A stretch of DNA of 64,000 nucleotides from Dyella_B sp036746095 (GTDB lineage Bacteria; Pseudomonadota; Gammaproteobacteria; Xanthomonadales; Rhodanobacteraceae). Location of the stretch: assembly GCF_036746095.1 (NCBI RefSeq), contig NZ_DAIOEU010000014.1:1-64000 (forward strand). The letters are read 5' to 3'. The notes beneath the pieces were generated by a model. The model was not told the DNA's origin and did no database searches. It saw only the letters and a program-made list of their open reading frames with translations. Position numbers and translations under genes: made by a program. This document shows, piece after piece, positions 52,559 through 61,006 of the stretch. The first letter of the stretch is position 1; each line of letters starts with the position of its first letter.

Positions 52559-53848
52559 ATGCTGTTTTCCTGTTTGGCCCAACGCCCTCGCGTGTGGGTG
52601 CTGTTTATCGTCCTGGGCGGATCGGCGACCGTTGCTGCTGCCCAAACCGCCTCTCCACCTCTGACGCTTGACGCCGCTGTTCGGCAAGGCGTGACCCGCG
52701 CACCGCTGCTTACCGCGCGCGATGCCGATCTCGCCGCGATGCGCGACGAGGCCGTGCGCGCGGGACGCTTGCCCGATCCCTCGCTGACGTTCGGCGTCTC
52801 CAACTACCCGGTCACCGATCCGGGCGCTTTCAGCCTGCGCTCGGACACGATGACCATGCGCACGATCGGCGTGATGCAGGCGATTCCTTCGCACGCGGCG
52901 CGCGCGGCGGATCGTTCGCTGGCCGCCGCGCAGGTCGATGCCGCCGAGGCCGAGCGCACCGCCACCGCACAGGATGTGCGCGAGCGCATCGCCAACGCCT
53001 GGATCGGCGTATGGGCGGCCACGCAGCAGCGCACTTTGCTGGAAGCTTTGCGCGACGAAAGTACCCTCGCGGTGCAGGTCGCCACGGCGCGGTTGCACGG
53101 CGGCACCGGCAGTGCGGCGGACGTGCTGGCGGCACAGGCCGAGGCGCTGACGCTGGCCAACCGGATCGAAGCCGCTGACGCCGATCTGCAGGCGGCCAAC
53201 GCGTCCTTGCAGCGCTGGCTGGGCGACGCACCGACGGCGCTGGCGGACGCCCCGGACTTCGACCAGTTGCCGGTCGCGCCGGATCAACTCGAACAGCACA
53301 CCGATCGGCAGGCGCCAATGCAGGCGTGGCAGGCGCGCGAGCAGGTGGCCGATGCCGCACTGGCGCAGGCGCGCGCCTCGAAGCATCCGGACTGGAGCGT
53401 GGACGTGACCTACGGCCGCCGCGCGCCGTATCTGTCGGACATGGTGATGGTGCAGATGGGTGTGAGCCTGCCGCTGTTCACCCGCAACCGGCAAGACCGC
53501 GCCATCAGCGCGAAGCAGGCGCAACGCGATGCGGTCGAGTCGGCGCACGAGGATGCCCGCCGTGCGCAACGCGAAACCGTCGCGCGCGACGTCGCCGCCT
53601 GGCAGGGCTGGGGGCGGCAGATCGCACGCGATCGCACGGCGCTGCTGCCGCTGGCCCGCGATCGCAGCCGGGTGGCGCTGGCCGCCTACCGCGGCGGCGG
53701 CACGCTGCAACCGTGGCTCGATGCGCGCCGCGACGAGATCGCGCTGCGCCTCGACTACGCCGATGCGCTGGCAGCTCGCGCCCGCGCCTGGGCCGCCTTG
53801 GCCTACCTGTTGCCCGAATCCACCCCATCTTCGGAGAACCTGCCATGA
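52559..53848 (+). CDS. cusC: Outer-membrane factor of a Cu/Ag efflux RND system (CusC-like)
   Basis: A 429-residue TolC-family protein: signal peptide (about residues 1-28), two repeats with long helices (residues about 38-215 and 220-415; QDVRERIANAWIGVWAATQQ) and the strand segment PDWSVDVTYGRRAPYLSDM. It forms the outer channel for the CusBA pump encoded next; the stop overlaps the cusB start. The N-terminal cysteine of CusC lipoproteins is not obvious. Confidence 0.9.
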   Translation: MLFSCLAQRPRVWVLFIVLGGSATVAAAQTASPPLTLDAAVRQGVTRAPLLTARDADLAAMRDEAVRAGRLPDPSLTFGVSNYPVTDPGAFSLRSDTMTMRTIGVMQAIPSHAARAADRSLAAAQVDAAEAERTATAQDVRERIANAWIGVWAATQQRTLLEALRDESTLAVQVATARLHGGTGSAADVLAAQAEALTLANRIEAADADLQAANASLQRWLGDAPTALADAPDFDQLPVAPDQLEQHTDRQAPMQAWQAREQVADAALAQARASKHPDWSVDVTYGRRAPYLSDMVMVQMGVSLPLFTRNRQDRAISAKQAQRDAVESAHEDARRAQRETVARDVAAWQGWGRQIARDRTALLPLARDRSRVALAAYRGGGTLQPWLDARRDEIALRLDYADALAARARAWAALAYLLPESTPSSENLP

Positions 53849-55125
53849 AACGGATCGGTATCGTGATCGGCGCGCTGGCGGGTGCCGCCGTGCTGCTGGC
53901 ACTGGGGTATGTCGGTGGGCGCCATGTGGGCTCGGCATCGATGCCGGCCAGCACCACGGCGGGCCTGCAAGGCACGCAACGCAAGGTGCTGTACTGGTAC
54001 GACACGATGGTGCCCGACCAGCACTTCGACCATCCCGGCGTGTCGCCGATGGGCATGCAAATGGTGCCCAAGTATGCGGATGACGGCAGCACCGACAAGA
54101 GCGTGGTGCGCATTGATCCGGCCACCGTGCAGAACCTGGGTGTGCGAACCGTACCCGTGGTGCGCCGGGTATTGGCGGCCCAACTCGAAGTGCCGGGCAC
54201 CGTGAGCTGGAACCTGCGCGACGCCGTTACTGTGAGCGCGCGCGTCGACGCGACGGTGGAGCGGCTTGACGTGCGCGCGCCGTACACCGCCGTCAAGGCT
54301 GGGCAGCCGTTGGCCGAACTGCTGGCGCCGCAGTGGAGCAGCGCGATTGCCGAATACCGCGCCCTGCAACACGCGCAGTCCCCTGACGCGCAGGCGTTGC
54401 GCGCAGCCGCGCGGCAACGGCTGCAGGTGCTGGGCCTGACCGCGCAGGACATCGCTTCGGAACGGGGTGGCCACATCACCCTGCACGCGCCGAAGGGCGG
54501 CGTGGTCACGACGCTGGACGTGCGCGAAGGCCAGCAAGTCGGCGCCGGGCAGACGCTGATGACGCTCAACGGCCTGTCCACGGTGTGGGTGGAGGCGGCG
54601 CTGCCGCAGGCCGCGGCGGGGACGGTGCGCACCGGCACGCCGGTGACCGTGCGTGCGACAGCGCTGCCCGGCCAGGTGTTTCGTGGACAGGTGGAAGCCC
54701 TGTTGCCCGACCTCGACCCGATGACCCGCACCCAGCGTGCGCGCATCGTGCTGCCCAATCCGGATCACGCGCTGAGTCCGGGTCAGTTCGTCACGGTGGA
54801 GCTGCAACCGCCACCGGCCCGGCCCGAGCTGGTGGTGCCCGATGGCGCCGTGATCGCCACCGGCAGCGACACACCACGGGTGATCGTGGCCGAGGGCAAC
54901 GGACAGTTCCGGCCGGTGGCGGTGCGCCTCGGCCGTTCGGCCGGTGGCGACACAGAGATTCTCGCGGGGCTTTCCAGCGATGAGCGCGTGGTGGTGTCTG
55001 GCCAGTTCCTGATCGACTCGGAGGCGAGCCTGTCTGGCGCGTTGCAACGCCTGCAGAGCAGCGAACCGGCGCATACGGCGAGTAGCGCTATGCCGGGTAT
55101 GCCCATGCCGGAGCAGCGGCCATGA
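53845..55125 (+). CDS. cusB: Periplasmic adaptor of Cu/Ag efflux RND system with heavy-metal-binding domain
   Basis: A 426-residue membrane fusion protein: N-terminal membrane anchor (about residues 4-24), then a heavy-metal-binding segment (YWYDTMVPDQHFDHPG, MGMQMVPKY; about 50-77) typical of CusB/SilB. It is followed by lipoyl, hairpin and beta-barrel parts (LDVRAPYTAVKAGQPLAELL). Met residues in the N-terminus match the metal-transfer site from CusF. It overlaps both neighbours. Confidence 0.94.
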   Translation: MKRIGIVIGALAGAAVLLALGYVGGRHVGSASMPASTTAGLQGTQRKVLYWYDTMVPDQHFDHPGVSPMGMQMVPKYADDGSTDKSVVRIDPATVQNLGVRTVPVVRRVLAAQLEVPGTVSWNLRDAVTVSARVDATVERLDVRAPYTAVKAGQPLAELLAPQWSSAIAEYRALQHAQSPDAQALRAAARQRLQVLGLTAQDIASERGGHITLHAPKGGVVTTLDVREGQQVGAGQTLMTLNGLSTVWVEAALPQAAAGTVRTGTPVTVRATALPGQVFRGQVEALLPDLDPMTRTQRARIVLPNPDHALSPGQFVTVELQPPPARPELVVPDGAVIATGSDTPRVIVAEGNGQFRPVAVRLGRSAGGDTEILAGLSSDERVVVSGQFLIDSEASLSGALQRLQSSEPAHTASSAMPGMPMPEQRP

Positions 55126-58100
55126 TCGCCGCGCTGATCCGCGTTTCGATCCGGTATCGCGTGTTCGTGCTGCTGGCCGCGCTGGCGCTGGCGGCGGTCG
55201 GTGTGTTCTCGGCGTGGCATACGTCCATCGACGCGCTACCCGATCTCTCCGACACCCAGGTCATCATCCGCACCAGCTACCCCGGCCAGTCGCCGCAAGT
55301 GGTGGAGGATCAGGTGACCTATCCGCTGGCCACCACCATGCTGTCGGTGCCCGGCGCGACCACGGTGCGCGCGTATTCGTTCTTCGGCGACTCCTACGTG
55401 GATGTGTTGTTCAGCGACAGCACCGACCTCTACTGGGCACGCTCACGCGTGCTGGAATATTTGAGCCAGGCGCGCGATCGACTGCCGGCCGGCGTCAATC
55501 CCGCACTGGGTCCGGATGCCACCGGGCTGGGCTGGATCTACGAATACGCGCTGGTCGACCGCACCGGTCGACACGACATCGGCCAGCTCACCGCGCTGCA
55601 AAACTGGAACCTGCGCTTCCAGCTGAAAACCGTGCCGGGTGTCGCCGAGGTGGCCACCCTGGGCGGCATGGACCGCGCCTGGCAGATCGTGCCCGATCCG
55701 CAGGCGCTGGCCGCGCGCGGCCTCACCGTGGCGCAGCTCGTTGATGCCGTGCGCGCCGCCAACGGCGCCAACGGCGGCTCGGTGATCGAGCAGGGTGAGG
55801 CCGAGCTGATGGTGCGCAGCGAGGGCTATCTCAAGACCCGCGCCGACTTCGAGAACGTGCCGATCGTCGCCAACGCGAACGGCGTGCCGGTGCGGCTGCG
55901 CGACGTGGCGACGGTGCGCCGCGGTCCGACCTTCCGGCGCGGCCTCGCCGAACTGGACGGCCAGGGCGAAGTGGTCGGCGGCATCATCGTGATGCGCTCG
56001 GGTCAGAACGCCAAGGCCACCATCGCGGCGGTGAAGGCGCGTCTGGCGCAGTTGCAACGCAGCCTGCCGCCGGGCGTCGAGATCGTGCCCACCTACGACC
56101 GCTCCCAGCTGATCGACGCCACCGTGGAGAACGTCTGGCGAAAGTTGCTGGAGGAGTTTCTCGTCGTCACGCTGGTCTGCGCGCTGTTCCTCGGTCACCT
56201 GCGCTCGGCGCTGGTCGCCGTGATCACGTTGCCATTGGGCGTGTTGACCGCCTTCATCGTGATGAACCTGCAGGGCGTCACCGCGAACCTGATGTCGCTG
56301 GGCGGCATCGCGATCGCGATCGGTGCAATGGTCGATGCGGCGATCGTGATGATCGAGAACACCCACAAGCACCTGGAGCATTGGCGCGACGCGCACGATG
56401 GGCAAGAACCACAGGGCGCCGCCCGCTGGGCGCTGATCGCCGAGGCCACCGTGGAAGTGGGTCCGGCGCTGTTCGTGAGCCTGCTGATCATCGCGCTGTC
56501 GTTCGTGCCGGTGTTCGCGCTGCAAGGCCAGGAGGGCAAGCTGTTCAAGCCGCTGGCGTTTACCAAGACCTACGCGATGGCGGCGGCCGCGGGGCTGGCG
56601 GTGACCCTGGTGCCGGTGCTGATGGGCTACCTGGTACGCGGACACCTGCGTGCCGAGCACGCCAATCCGATCAATCGCGGCCTGATCGCGCTGTACCGGC
56701 CGATCCTCGACGTGGTGCTGCGTTTTCCGAAGGCCACGCTGGGGCTGGCCGCCTTGGTGCTGCTCACCGCACTGGTGCCGCTCAGCCAGCTCGGCAGCGA
56801 GTTCATGCCCGCGATGGACGAAGGCACGCTGCTGTACATGCCCACCGCACTGCCCGGGTTGTCAGCCGGCAAGGCCGCGCAGTTGCTGCAGCTGACCGAC
56901 CGCATGCTCAAGACCGTGCCGGAAGTCGCGCACGTGTTCGGCAAGGCGGGACGCGCCGACACCGCCACCGATCCGGCGCCGCTGGAGATGTTCGAGACCA
57001 CCATCACGTTCAAGCCGAAGAGCGAGTGGCGCCCCGGCATGACGATGGACAAGATCAAGGCCGCGCTGAACCAGGCCGTGCATGTGCCGGGTCTGACGAA
57101 CCTGTTCGTGCCGCCGATCCGCAACCGCATCGACATGCTCTCCACCGGCATCAAGAGCCCGATCGGCATCAAGGTGCTGGGCACCGACCTGACCACGCTG
57201 CAGACGGTCGCCGATCGCATCGAAGCAGTCGCCAAGACCGTGCCCGGGGTCAGCTCGGCCGTGGCCGAGCGTCCGACCAGCGGTCGCTATGTCGACGTGC
57301 ATATCCGCCGCGACGAGGCGGCACGCTATGGACTCACGCAGGAAGCCGTGCAGCAGCTGATCGCCACGGTGGTCGGCGGCGATCCGGTTGGCCAGAGCAT
57401 CGAAGGACGCGAGCGTTTTCCGATCGTGGTGCGCTACCCGCGGGTGGACCGCGATTCGGTGCAGGCACTGCGGCAGCTGCCGATCGTGGCTGCGAACGGC
57501 GCCCAGCTCACGTTGAGCCAGGTCGCCGACATCACCGTTGCGGCGGGGCCGTCGATGCTGAAGAGCGAGGACGGCCAGCTGGCGACCTACGTCTACATCG
57601 ACACGGCCAGCAGCAACCTCGGCGGCGTGGTCGCCCGGCTGCAGCGCGCGGTGGCCCGGCAGGTCACGCTGCCGCCCGGCGTCACGCTGGAGTGGTCGGG
57701 GCAGTTCCAGTACCTCGCCAGCGCGGCGCAACGACTCAAGCTGGTGGTGCCGGTGGCATTGCTGATCATCTTCGGGCTGATCTATGCGGTGTTCCGGCGG
57801 ACCAGTGAGGCGGCGCTCATCATGGCCAACGTGCCGCTGGCGCTGGTCGGCGGCCTGTGGCTGATCTGGCTGCTCGGCCATGCGGTATCAGTAGCCACGG
57901 TGATCGGCTTCATCGCGCTGGCCGGCGTCGCCGCCGAGTTCGGCGTGGTGATGCTGCTGTACCTGCGCCATGCGTGGGATCGGCAACTTGCGCTGGATCC
58001 CCGTGCGGGTATCGACGCGCTGGATGAAGCCATTCGCCAAGGGGCCGCACAGCGCGTGCGGCCGTTGGCGATGACCGTGGCGGTGATCATCGCTGGCCTG

Positions 58101-58301
58101 CTGCCGATCCTGCTCGGCCACGGCGCTGGCTCCGAAGTCATGCAGCGCATCGCCGCACCGATGATCGGCGGCATGGTCACCGCGACGCTGCTGACCATGC
58201 TGGTGCTGCCGGCGGCGTTCCGTCTGCTGATGCGGTACCGGCTGCGCAAAGCAGCGCGATCCACCCCGACGTTTCATCCACCCCAGGAGATCCAACCATG
58301 A
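55122..58301 (+). CDS. cusA: Cu(I)/Ag(I) efflux RND pump (CusA-like)
   Basis: A 1059-residue heavy-metal-efflux RND pump with 12 membrane helices and two large periplasmic loops. The N-terminus (MIAALIRVSIRYRVFVLLAA), DALPDLSDTQVIIRTSYPGQ and the transmembrane proton-relay segment (SLGGIAIAIGAMVDAAIVMIENTHKHLE) are classic HME-RND. The gene lies between cusB and a CusF-type gene, so Cu/Ag is the likely substrate, although single Met export residues were not each checked. It overlaps the genes at both ends. Confidence 0.94.
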   Translation: MIAALIRVSIRYRVFVLLAALALAAVGVFSAWHTSIDALPDLSDTQVIIRTSYPGQSPQVVEDQVTYPLATTMLSVPGATTVRAYSFFGDSYVDVLFSDSTDLYWARSRVLEYLSQARDRLPAGVNPALGPDATGLGWIYEYALVDRTGRHDIGQLTALQNWNLRFQLKTVPGVAEVATLGGMDRAWQIVPDPQALAARGLTVAQLVDAVRAANGANGGSVIEQGEAELMVRSEGYLKTRADFENVPIVANANGVPVRLRDVATVRRGPTFRRGLAELDGQGEVVGGIIVMRSGQNAKATIAAVKARLAQLQRSLPPGVEIVPTYDRSQLIDATVENVWRKLLEEFLVVTLVCALFLGHLRSALVAVITLPLGVLTAFIVMNLQGVTANLMSLGGIAIAIGAMVDAAIVMIENTHKHLEHWRDAHDGQEPQGAARWALIAEATVEVGPALFVSLLIIALSFVPVFALQGQEGKLFKPLAFTKTYAMAAAAGLAVTLVPVLMGYLVRGHLRAEHANPINRGLIALYRPILDVVLRFPKATLGLAALVLLTALVPLSQLGSEFMPAMDEGTLLYMPTALPGLSAGKAAQLLQLTDRMLKTVPEVAHVFGKAGRADTATDPAPLEMFETTITFKPKSEWRPGMTMDKIKAALNQAVHVPGLTNLFVPPIRNRIDMLSTGIKSPIGIKVLGTDLTTLQTVADRIEAVAKTVPGVSSAVAERPTSGRYVDVHIRRDEAARYGLTQEAVQQLIATVVGGDPVGQSIEGRERFPIVVRYPRVDRDSVQALRQLPIVAANGAQLTLSQVADITVAAGPSMLKSEDGQLATYVYIDTASSNLGGVVARLQRAVARQVTLPPGVTLEWSGQFQYLASAAQRLKLVVPVALLIIFGLIYAVFRRTSEAALIMANVPLALVGGLWLIWLLGHAVSVATVIGFIALAGVAAEFGVVMLLYLRHAWDRQLALDPRAGIDALDEAIRQGAAQRVRPLAMTVAVIIAGLLPILLGHGAGSEVMQRIAAPMIGGMVTATLLTMLVLPAAFRLLMRYRLRKAARSTPTFHPPQEIQP

Positions 58302-58648
58302 AGAAGTACGTTTTCACCCTCGCATGCTCCAGTGCGCTGGCCTTGGCCTCGACCGCCGCGTTCGCCCAGCAGATGGATCCCAACATGCCTGGCATGGCCG
58401 GCATGCAAGCGGCGAAGCCCACCCAGGCGCAGGGCGTGGGCATCGTCAAGGCGATCGATACGGCCAAGGGCACGATCACGCTGCAGCATCAGGCCATCGC
58501 CGCGATCGGCTGGCCGGCGATGACCATGACCTTCAAGGCCGATCCGCCGGCGCTGCTGCAAAAGGTGAAGGTGGGCGAGCAGGTGAAGTTCACCCTGCAT
58601 CCGGCCGGCATGGCCAGCACGGTGACGGCGATCAGCCCGGCAGGTTGA
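58298..58648 (+). CDS. cusF: CusF-like periplasmic Cu/Ag chaperone
   Basis: A 116-residue exported protein (signal peptide ending FAQQ) with a Met-rich linker (MDPNMPGMAGMQ) and the CusF OB-fold: GIVKAIDTAKGTITLQHQAI, then GWPAMTMTF, which gives the Trp and Met ligands for Cu(I)/Ag(I). It hands metal to CusB. The start overlaps the cusA stop. Confidence 0.93.
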   Translation: MKKYVFTLACSSALALASTAAFAQQMDPNMPGMAGMQAAKPTQAQGVGIVKAIDTAKGTITLQHQAIAAIGWPAMTMTFKADPPALLQKVKVGEQVKFTLHPAGMASTVTAISPAG

Positions 58649-58779
58649 TCGGGAACCGCCGCCAACCGGCGCTTGCCTCCGGCAGGGGCCGACCGGCGGG
58701 GGTGGCAGTGCGGCCACGTGCATCGTGAGGTTTGTGGCCGCACCTGTCCACGGTAGTCCGATGATTTTGGAGTACACCG

Positions 58780-59121
58780 ATGAAATCGCACACTGCGTAT
58801 CTCGGCACCGCCCTGCTATTCACGGGCTTGACCATCGGCACGATCGCGCACGCGAACAATACTTACGCCGACGGCTGGATTGGTCATGTTAACGGACGGC
58901 AGCTGGACATCTGCTACCGGGTTACGCCACTGTCCGCCGTCGGCACGCGGCTGCAGGTCATGCGGGTGGCTTACGTGATTCCCAGCAAAGGCGTGCCCAT
59001 TGAACACTTCGCCTTGAGCGGGCAAGCCACCGTTACGTCGATCACGGACGCGCATTGCGTGCGGGCGGAACTGATCCAGGGCACGGCGCAGTGGGCAGAT
59101 CACACGCGGCCCATGCCCTGA
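58780..59121 (+). CDS. Hypothetical exported protein
   Basis: A 113-residue protein with a signal peptide (about residues 1-25, ending AHA) and a small domain with two cysteines (QLDICYRVTPL and DAHCVRAEL), possibly disulfide-bonded. The family is not recognised. It follows the cus genes in the same direction after 131 bases and may be the end of the same transcript. Confidence 0.65.
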   Translation: MKSHTAYLGTALLFTGLTIGTIAHANNTYADGWIGHVNGRQLDICYRVTPLSAVGTRLQVMRVAYVIPSKGVPIEHFALSGQATVTSITDAHCVRAELIQGTAQWADHTRPMP

Positions 59122-59254
59122 ACGGCACGACGACGAGGCCGCCAAGGCGGCATGCTCCGCGACGGGCCATGGCGGAGTGGTGAAGGCGTGGTTGCACCAT
59201 CCAGCCGATGCGCTCCACCGGCGTCATGCCTGTCGCATCCTGCCTGCCGCCATT

Positions 59255-59662
59255 TCAGCGGGCATGCAGCGAGGCGATCAGCGGGCAGGACACGTTGCGC
59301 TGACGCGTGCCGCATTGCTCGACAAGCGCAGCGAGGGCTGTTTCCATGCGTGCGAGGTCGGCCAGCCGATGGCGTACATCGGCCAGCCGCAGCGCGGCCA
59401 GACTGGCCGCTTCCGTGCAATGGGTGCCGTCCTCCAGCCGCAATAGCTGCGCCACCTCATCGAGGCTGAATCCCAACCGCTGCGCGGATTTCACGAACTT
59501 CACCCGCGCGACCTCCGCGTTTCCGTAGCGACGAATGCCGCCCGGAGGACGGGCGGGCTCCGCCAACAGGCGCTTGCGCTGGTAGAAGCGGATCGTCTCG
59601 ACATTGACTCCGGCTGCCTTGGCGAAGGCGCCGATGGAAAACGTTTCCTGCGTGGAGGGCAT
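59255..59662 (-). CDS. merR: MerR mercury-responsive regulator
   Basis: A 135-residue MerR-family regulator: N-terminal winged helix (IGAFAKAAGVNVETIRFYQR, then RRYGNAEVARVKFV), dimer helix, and cysteines at the three Hg(II) positions (THCTEA at about residue 82, and QCGTRQRNVSCPLI at about 117 and 126). It is divergent from a merC gene across a MerR-type promoter with 19-bp spacing. It bends this promoter open when Hg(II) binds. Confidence 0.93.
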   Translation of the reverse strand: MPSTQETFSIGAFAKAAGVNVETIRFYQRKRLLAEPARPPGGIRRYGNAEVARVKFVKSAQRLGFSLDEVAQLLRLEDGTHCTEAASLAALRLADVRHRLADLARMETALAALVEQCGTRQRNVSCPLIASLHAR

Positions 59663-59667
59663 GGACT

Positions 59668-59698
59668 TGACTCCGTACTTGACTACGGGAATACCTTA
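59668..59698 (+). promoter_or_regulatory. MerR-type promoter/operator of the merC unit
   Basis: TTGACT (59668-59673) and TACCTT (59693-59698) are separated by 19 bp, the over-long spacing that MerR regulators correct. Within the spacer CCGTA (59674-59678) and TACGG (59685-59689) form the dyad. The sequence closely follows the classical Tn21-type mer operator. Confidence 0.88.
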
Positions 59699-59731
59699 GA
59701 TCATCGGCATTCCGCGCGAAAGGAGAACCCC

Positions 59732-60154
59732 ATGTCCCTGCTCACTCGGCTGGCCGACAAGGCCGGACTGATCGGCAGTGTCGTCTCGGCGGCGGCCTGC
59801 GTGAATTGCTTTCCCGCCCTGGCCAGCCTCGGTGCGGCGATCGGGCTGGGCGTACTGAGTCCGTATGAAGGCCTGTTCATCCGCATCCTGTTGCCGGCGT
59901 TTGCCGCCATCGCGCTGCTCGCCAATGCGCTGGGCTGGCTCAGTCACCGGCAGTGGTCGCGTGCCGTGCTCGGTATGCTCGGTCCGCTGCTGGTGCTGCT
60001 GGCGGTATGGGTGATGCGGGCCAGTGGCCATCGCACCGGATGGCTCCTCTATCCGGGCCTGCTGCTGATGGTGGCGGTCTCAGTCCGCGATCTGCTGGCG
60101 CCGGCTCCCAGCGCGTCCTGCCGCACGGCCAGTGATGCGATGGATGCCCACTGA
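59732..60154 (+). CDS. merC: MerC-type mercury uptake membrane protein
   Basis: A 140-residue inner-membrane protein with four helices. VVSAAACVNCFPALASLGAA carries the MerC Cys pair (residues about 23-26), followed by IGLGVLSPYEGLFI and a second half rich in hydrophobic segments, as in MerC. It brings Hg(II) into the cell. No mercuric reductase, merT or merP follows, so the unit is reduced. A GAAAGGAG ribosome site precedes the start. Confidence 0.92.
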   Translation: MSLLTRLADKAGLIGSVVSAAACVNCFPALASLGAAIGLGVLSPYEGLFIRILLPAFAAIALLANALGWLSHRQWSRAVLGMLGPLLVLLAVWVMRASGHRTGWLLYPGLLLMVAVSVRDLLAPAPSASCRTASDAMDAH

Positions 60155-60224
60155 ATCGACACGATAGACATGGGCACAACGAAGACCCTGCCGACACTTC
60201 CCATCCATTTCTCCGGCGAAACGC

Positions 60225-60440
60225 ATGACGACCGAACTCATCCTGCAGAGCACCCTGGCCTGTCCGCATTGCGGCCATCAGGCCACCGAGACCATGCCGA
60301 CTGACGCGTGCCAGTTCTTCTACGACTGTGCGGGTTGCGGCGAACTGCTCCGACCGAAAGCCGGCGACTGCTGCGTGTTCTGCTCCTACGGCAGCGTGCC
60401 GTGTCCACCGATCCAGCAACAGAAGTCGTGCTGCGGGTAG
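60225..60440 (+). CDS. GDCCVxC-type small cysteine protein
   Basis: A 71-residue protein with eight or more cysteines: CPHCGHQATE, YDCAGCGELLRPK and GDCCVFCSYGSVPCPP, ending SCCG. The GDCCVxC core is the mark of a conserved small family often found near mercury or other metal genes. It may bind Hg(II) or Zn(II). It is the last gene of the merC transcript. Confidence 0.85.
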   Translation: MTTELILQSTLACPHCGHQATETMPTDACQFFYDCAGCGELLRPKAGDCCVFCSYGSVPCPPIQQQKSCCG

Positions 60441-60548
60441 ACCATCTTCATAGGGGTCGGCTGGCGACTGTAGGGGCTGTCTGAATTCATCACGACCGGC
60501 GCCCAAGTGAAATTGTCTAACAGCGCGACTGTCGTTTAGGATCGAAGC

Positions 60549-60935
60549 ATGTATCGGTCTGCGCCATCCCTGCTGACTCGCCTGCGCCGCCACCGCGGTC
60601 TGTGGGTGTTGGCCGTGGCCGTGTTGCTGATCAAGCTGGTCAGCGGGTCGATCTGTATGGCCGATGGGCCGGGGGCGCGATTCGCTTCGACGACGACGGT
60701 CACCGTCCCCCTGGTGGCGGATACCGCCGTCAGCCCGACAGCGGCTGACGATGCAAACAGCTGTCTCCTTGGCGAAGGAAGCGGCTGTCATTGCGCCTGT
60801 GCGCATTCGGTGACGTTGCCGGCCAGTGCACCGCTTCCCATCGCCCGGATGGAGGCGCACTTCGCGCCGCTCACCTTCCATTCGGGGGTCACGCCGGCCA
60901 CCACCGGCTCATTGTTGCGCCCTCCGATCGCCTGA
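60549..60935 (+). CDS. Small exported Cys/His protein preceding the czc operon
   Basis: A 128-residue protein with one N-terminal membrane helix or signal (LWVLAVAVLLIKLVSGSICM) and a cysteine/histidine core (SCLLGEGSGCHCACAHS, about residues 74-90). The family is not named with certainty; proteins of this size and motif precede czcCBA in related genomes (CzcI-like) and parallel CopL. It lies 71 bases before czcC in the same direction. A sensory or leader role is inferred. Confidence 0.65.
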   Translation: MYRSAPSLLTRLRRHRGLWVLAVAVLLIKLVSGSICMADGPGARFASTTTVTVPLVADTAVSPTAADDANSCLLGEGSGCHCACAHSVTLPASAPLPIARMEAHFAPLTFHSGVTPATTGSLLRPPIA

Positions 60936-61006
60936 AACCGCTCCGTTACGCGACGCCACCGCCTGTGCGGTGCATCGCTTCGTGACCGTTTTCAGGAGAT
61001 GGCTTC

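Noticed and set aside
53326..53844. N-terminal extension of the cusB frame
   Set aside because: It lies inside cusC; the membrane anchor and ribosome site place the start at 53845.
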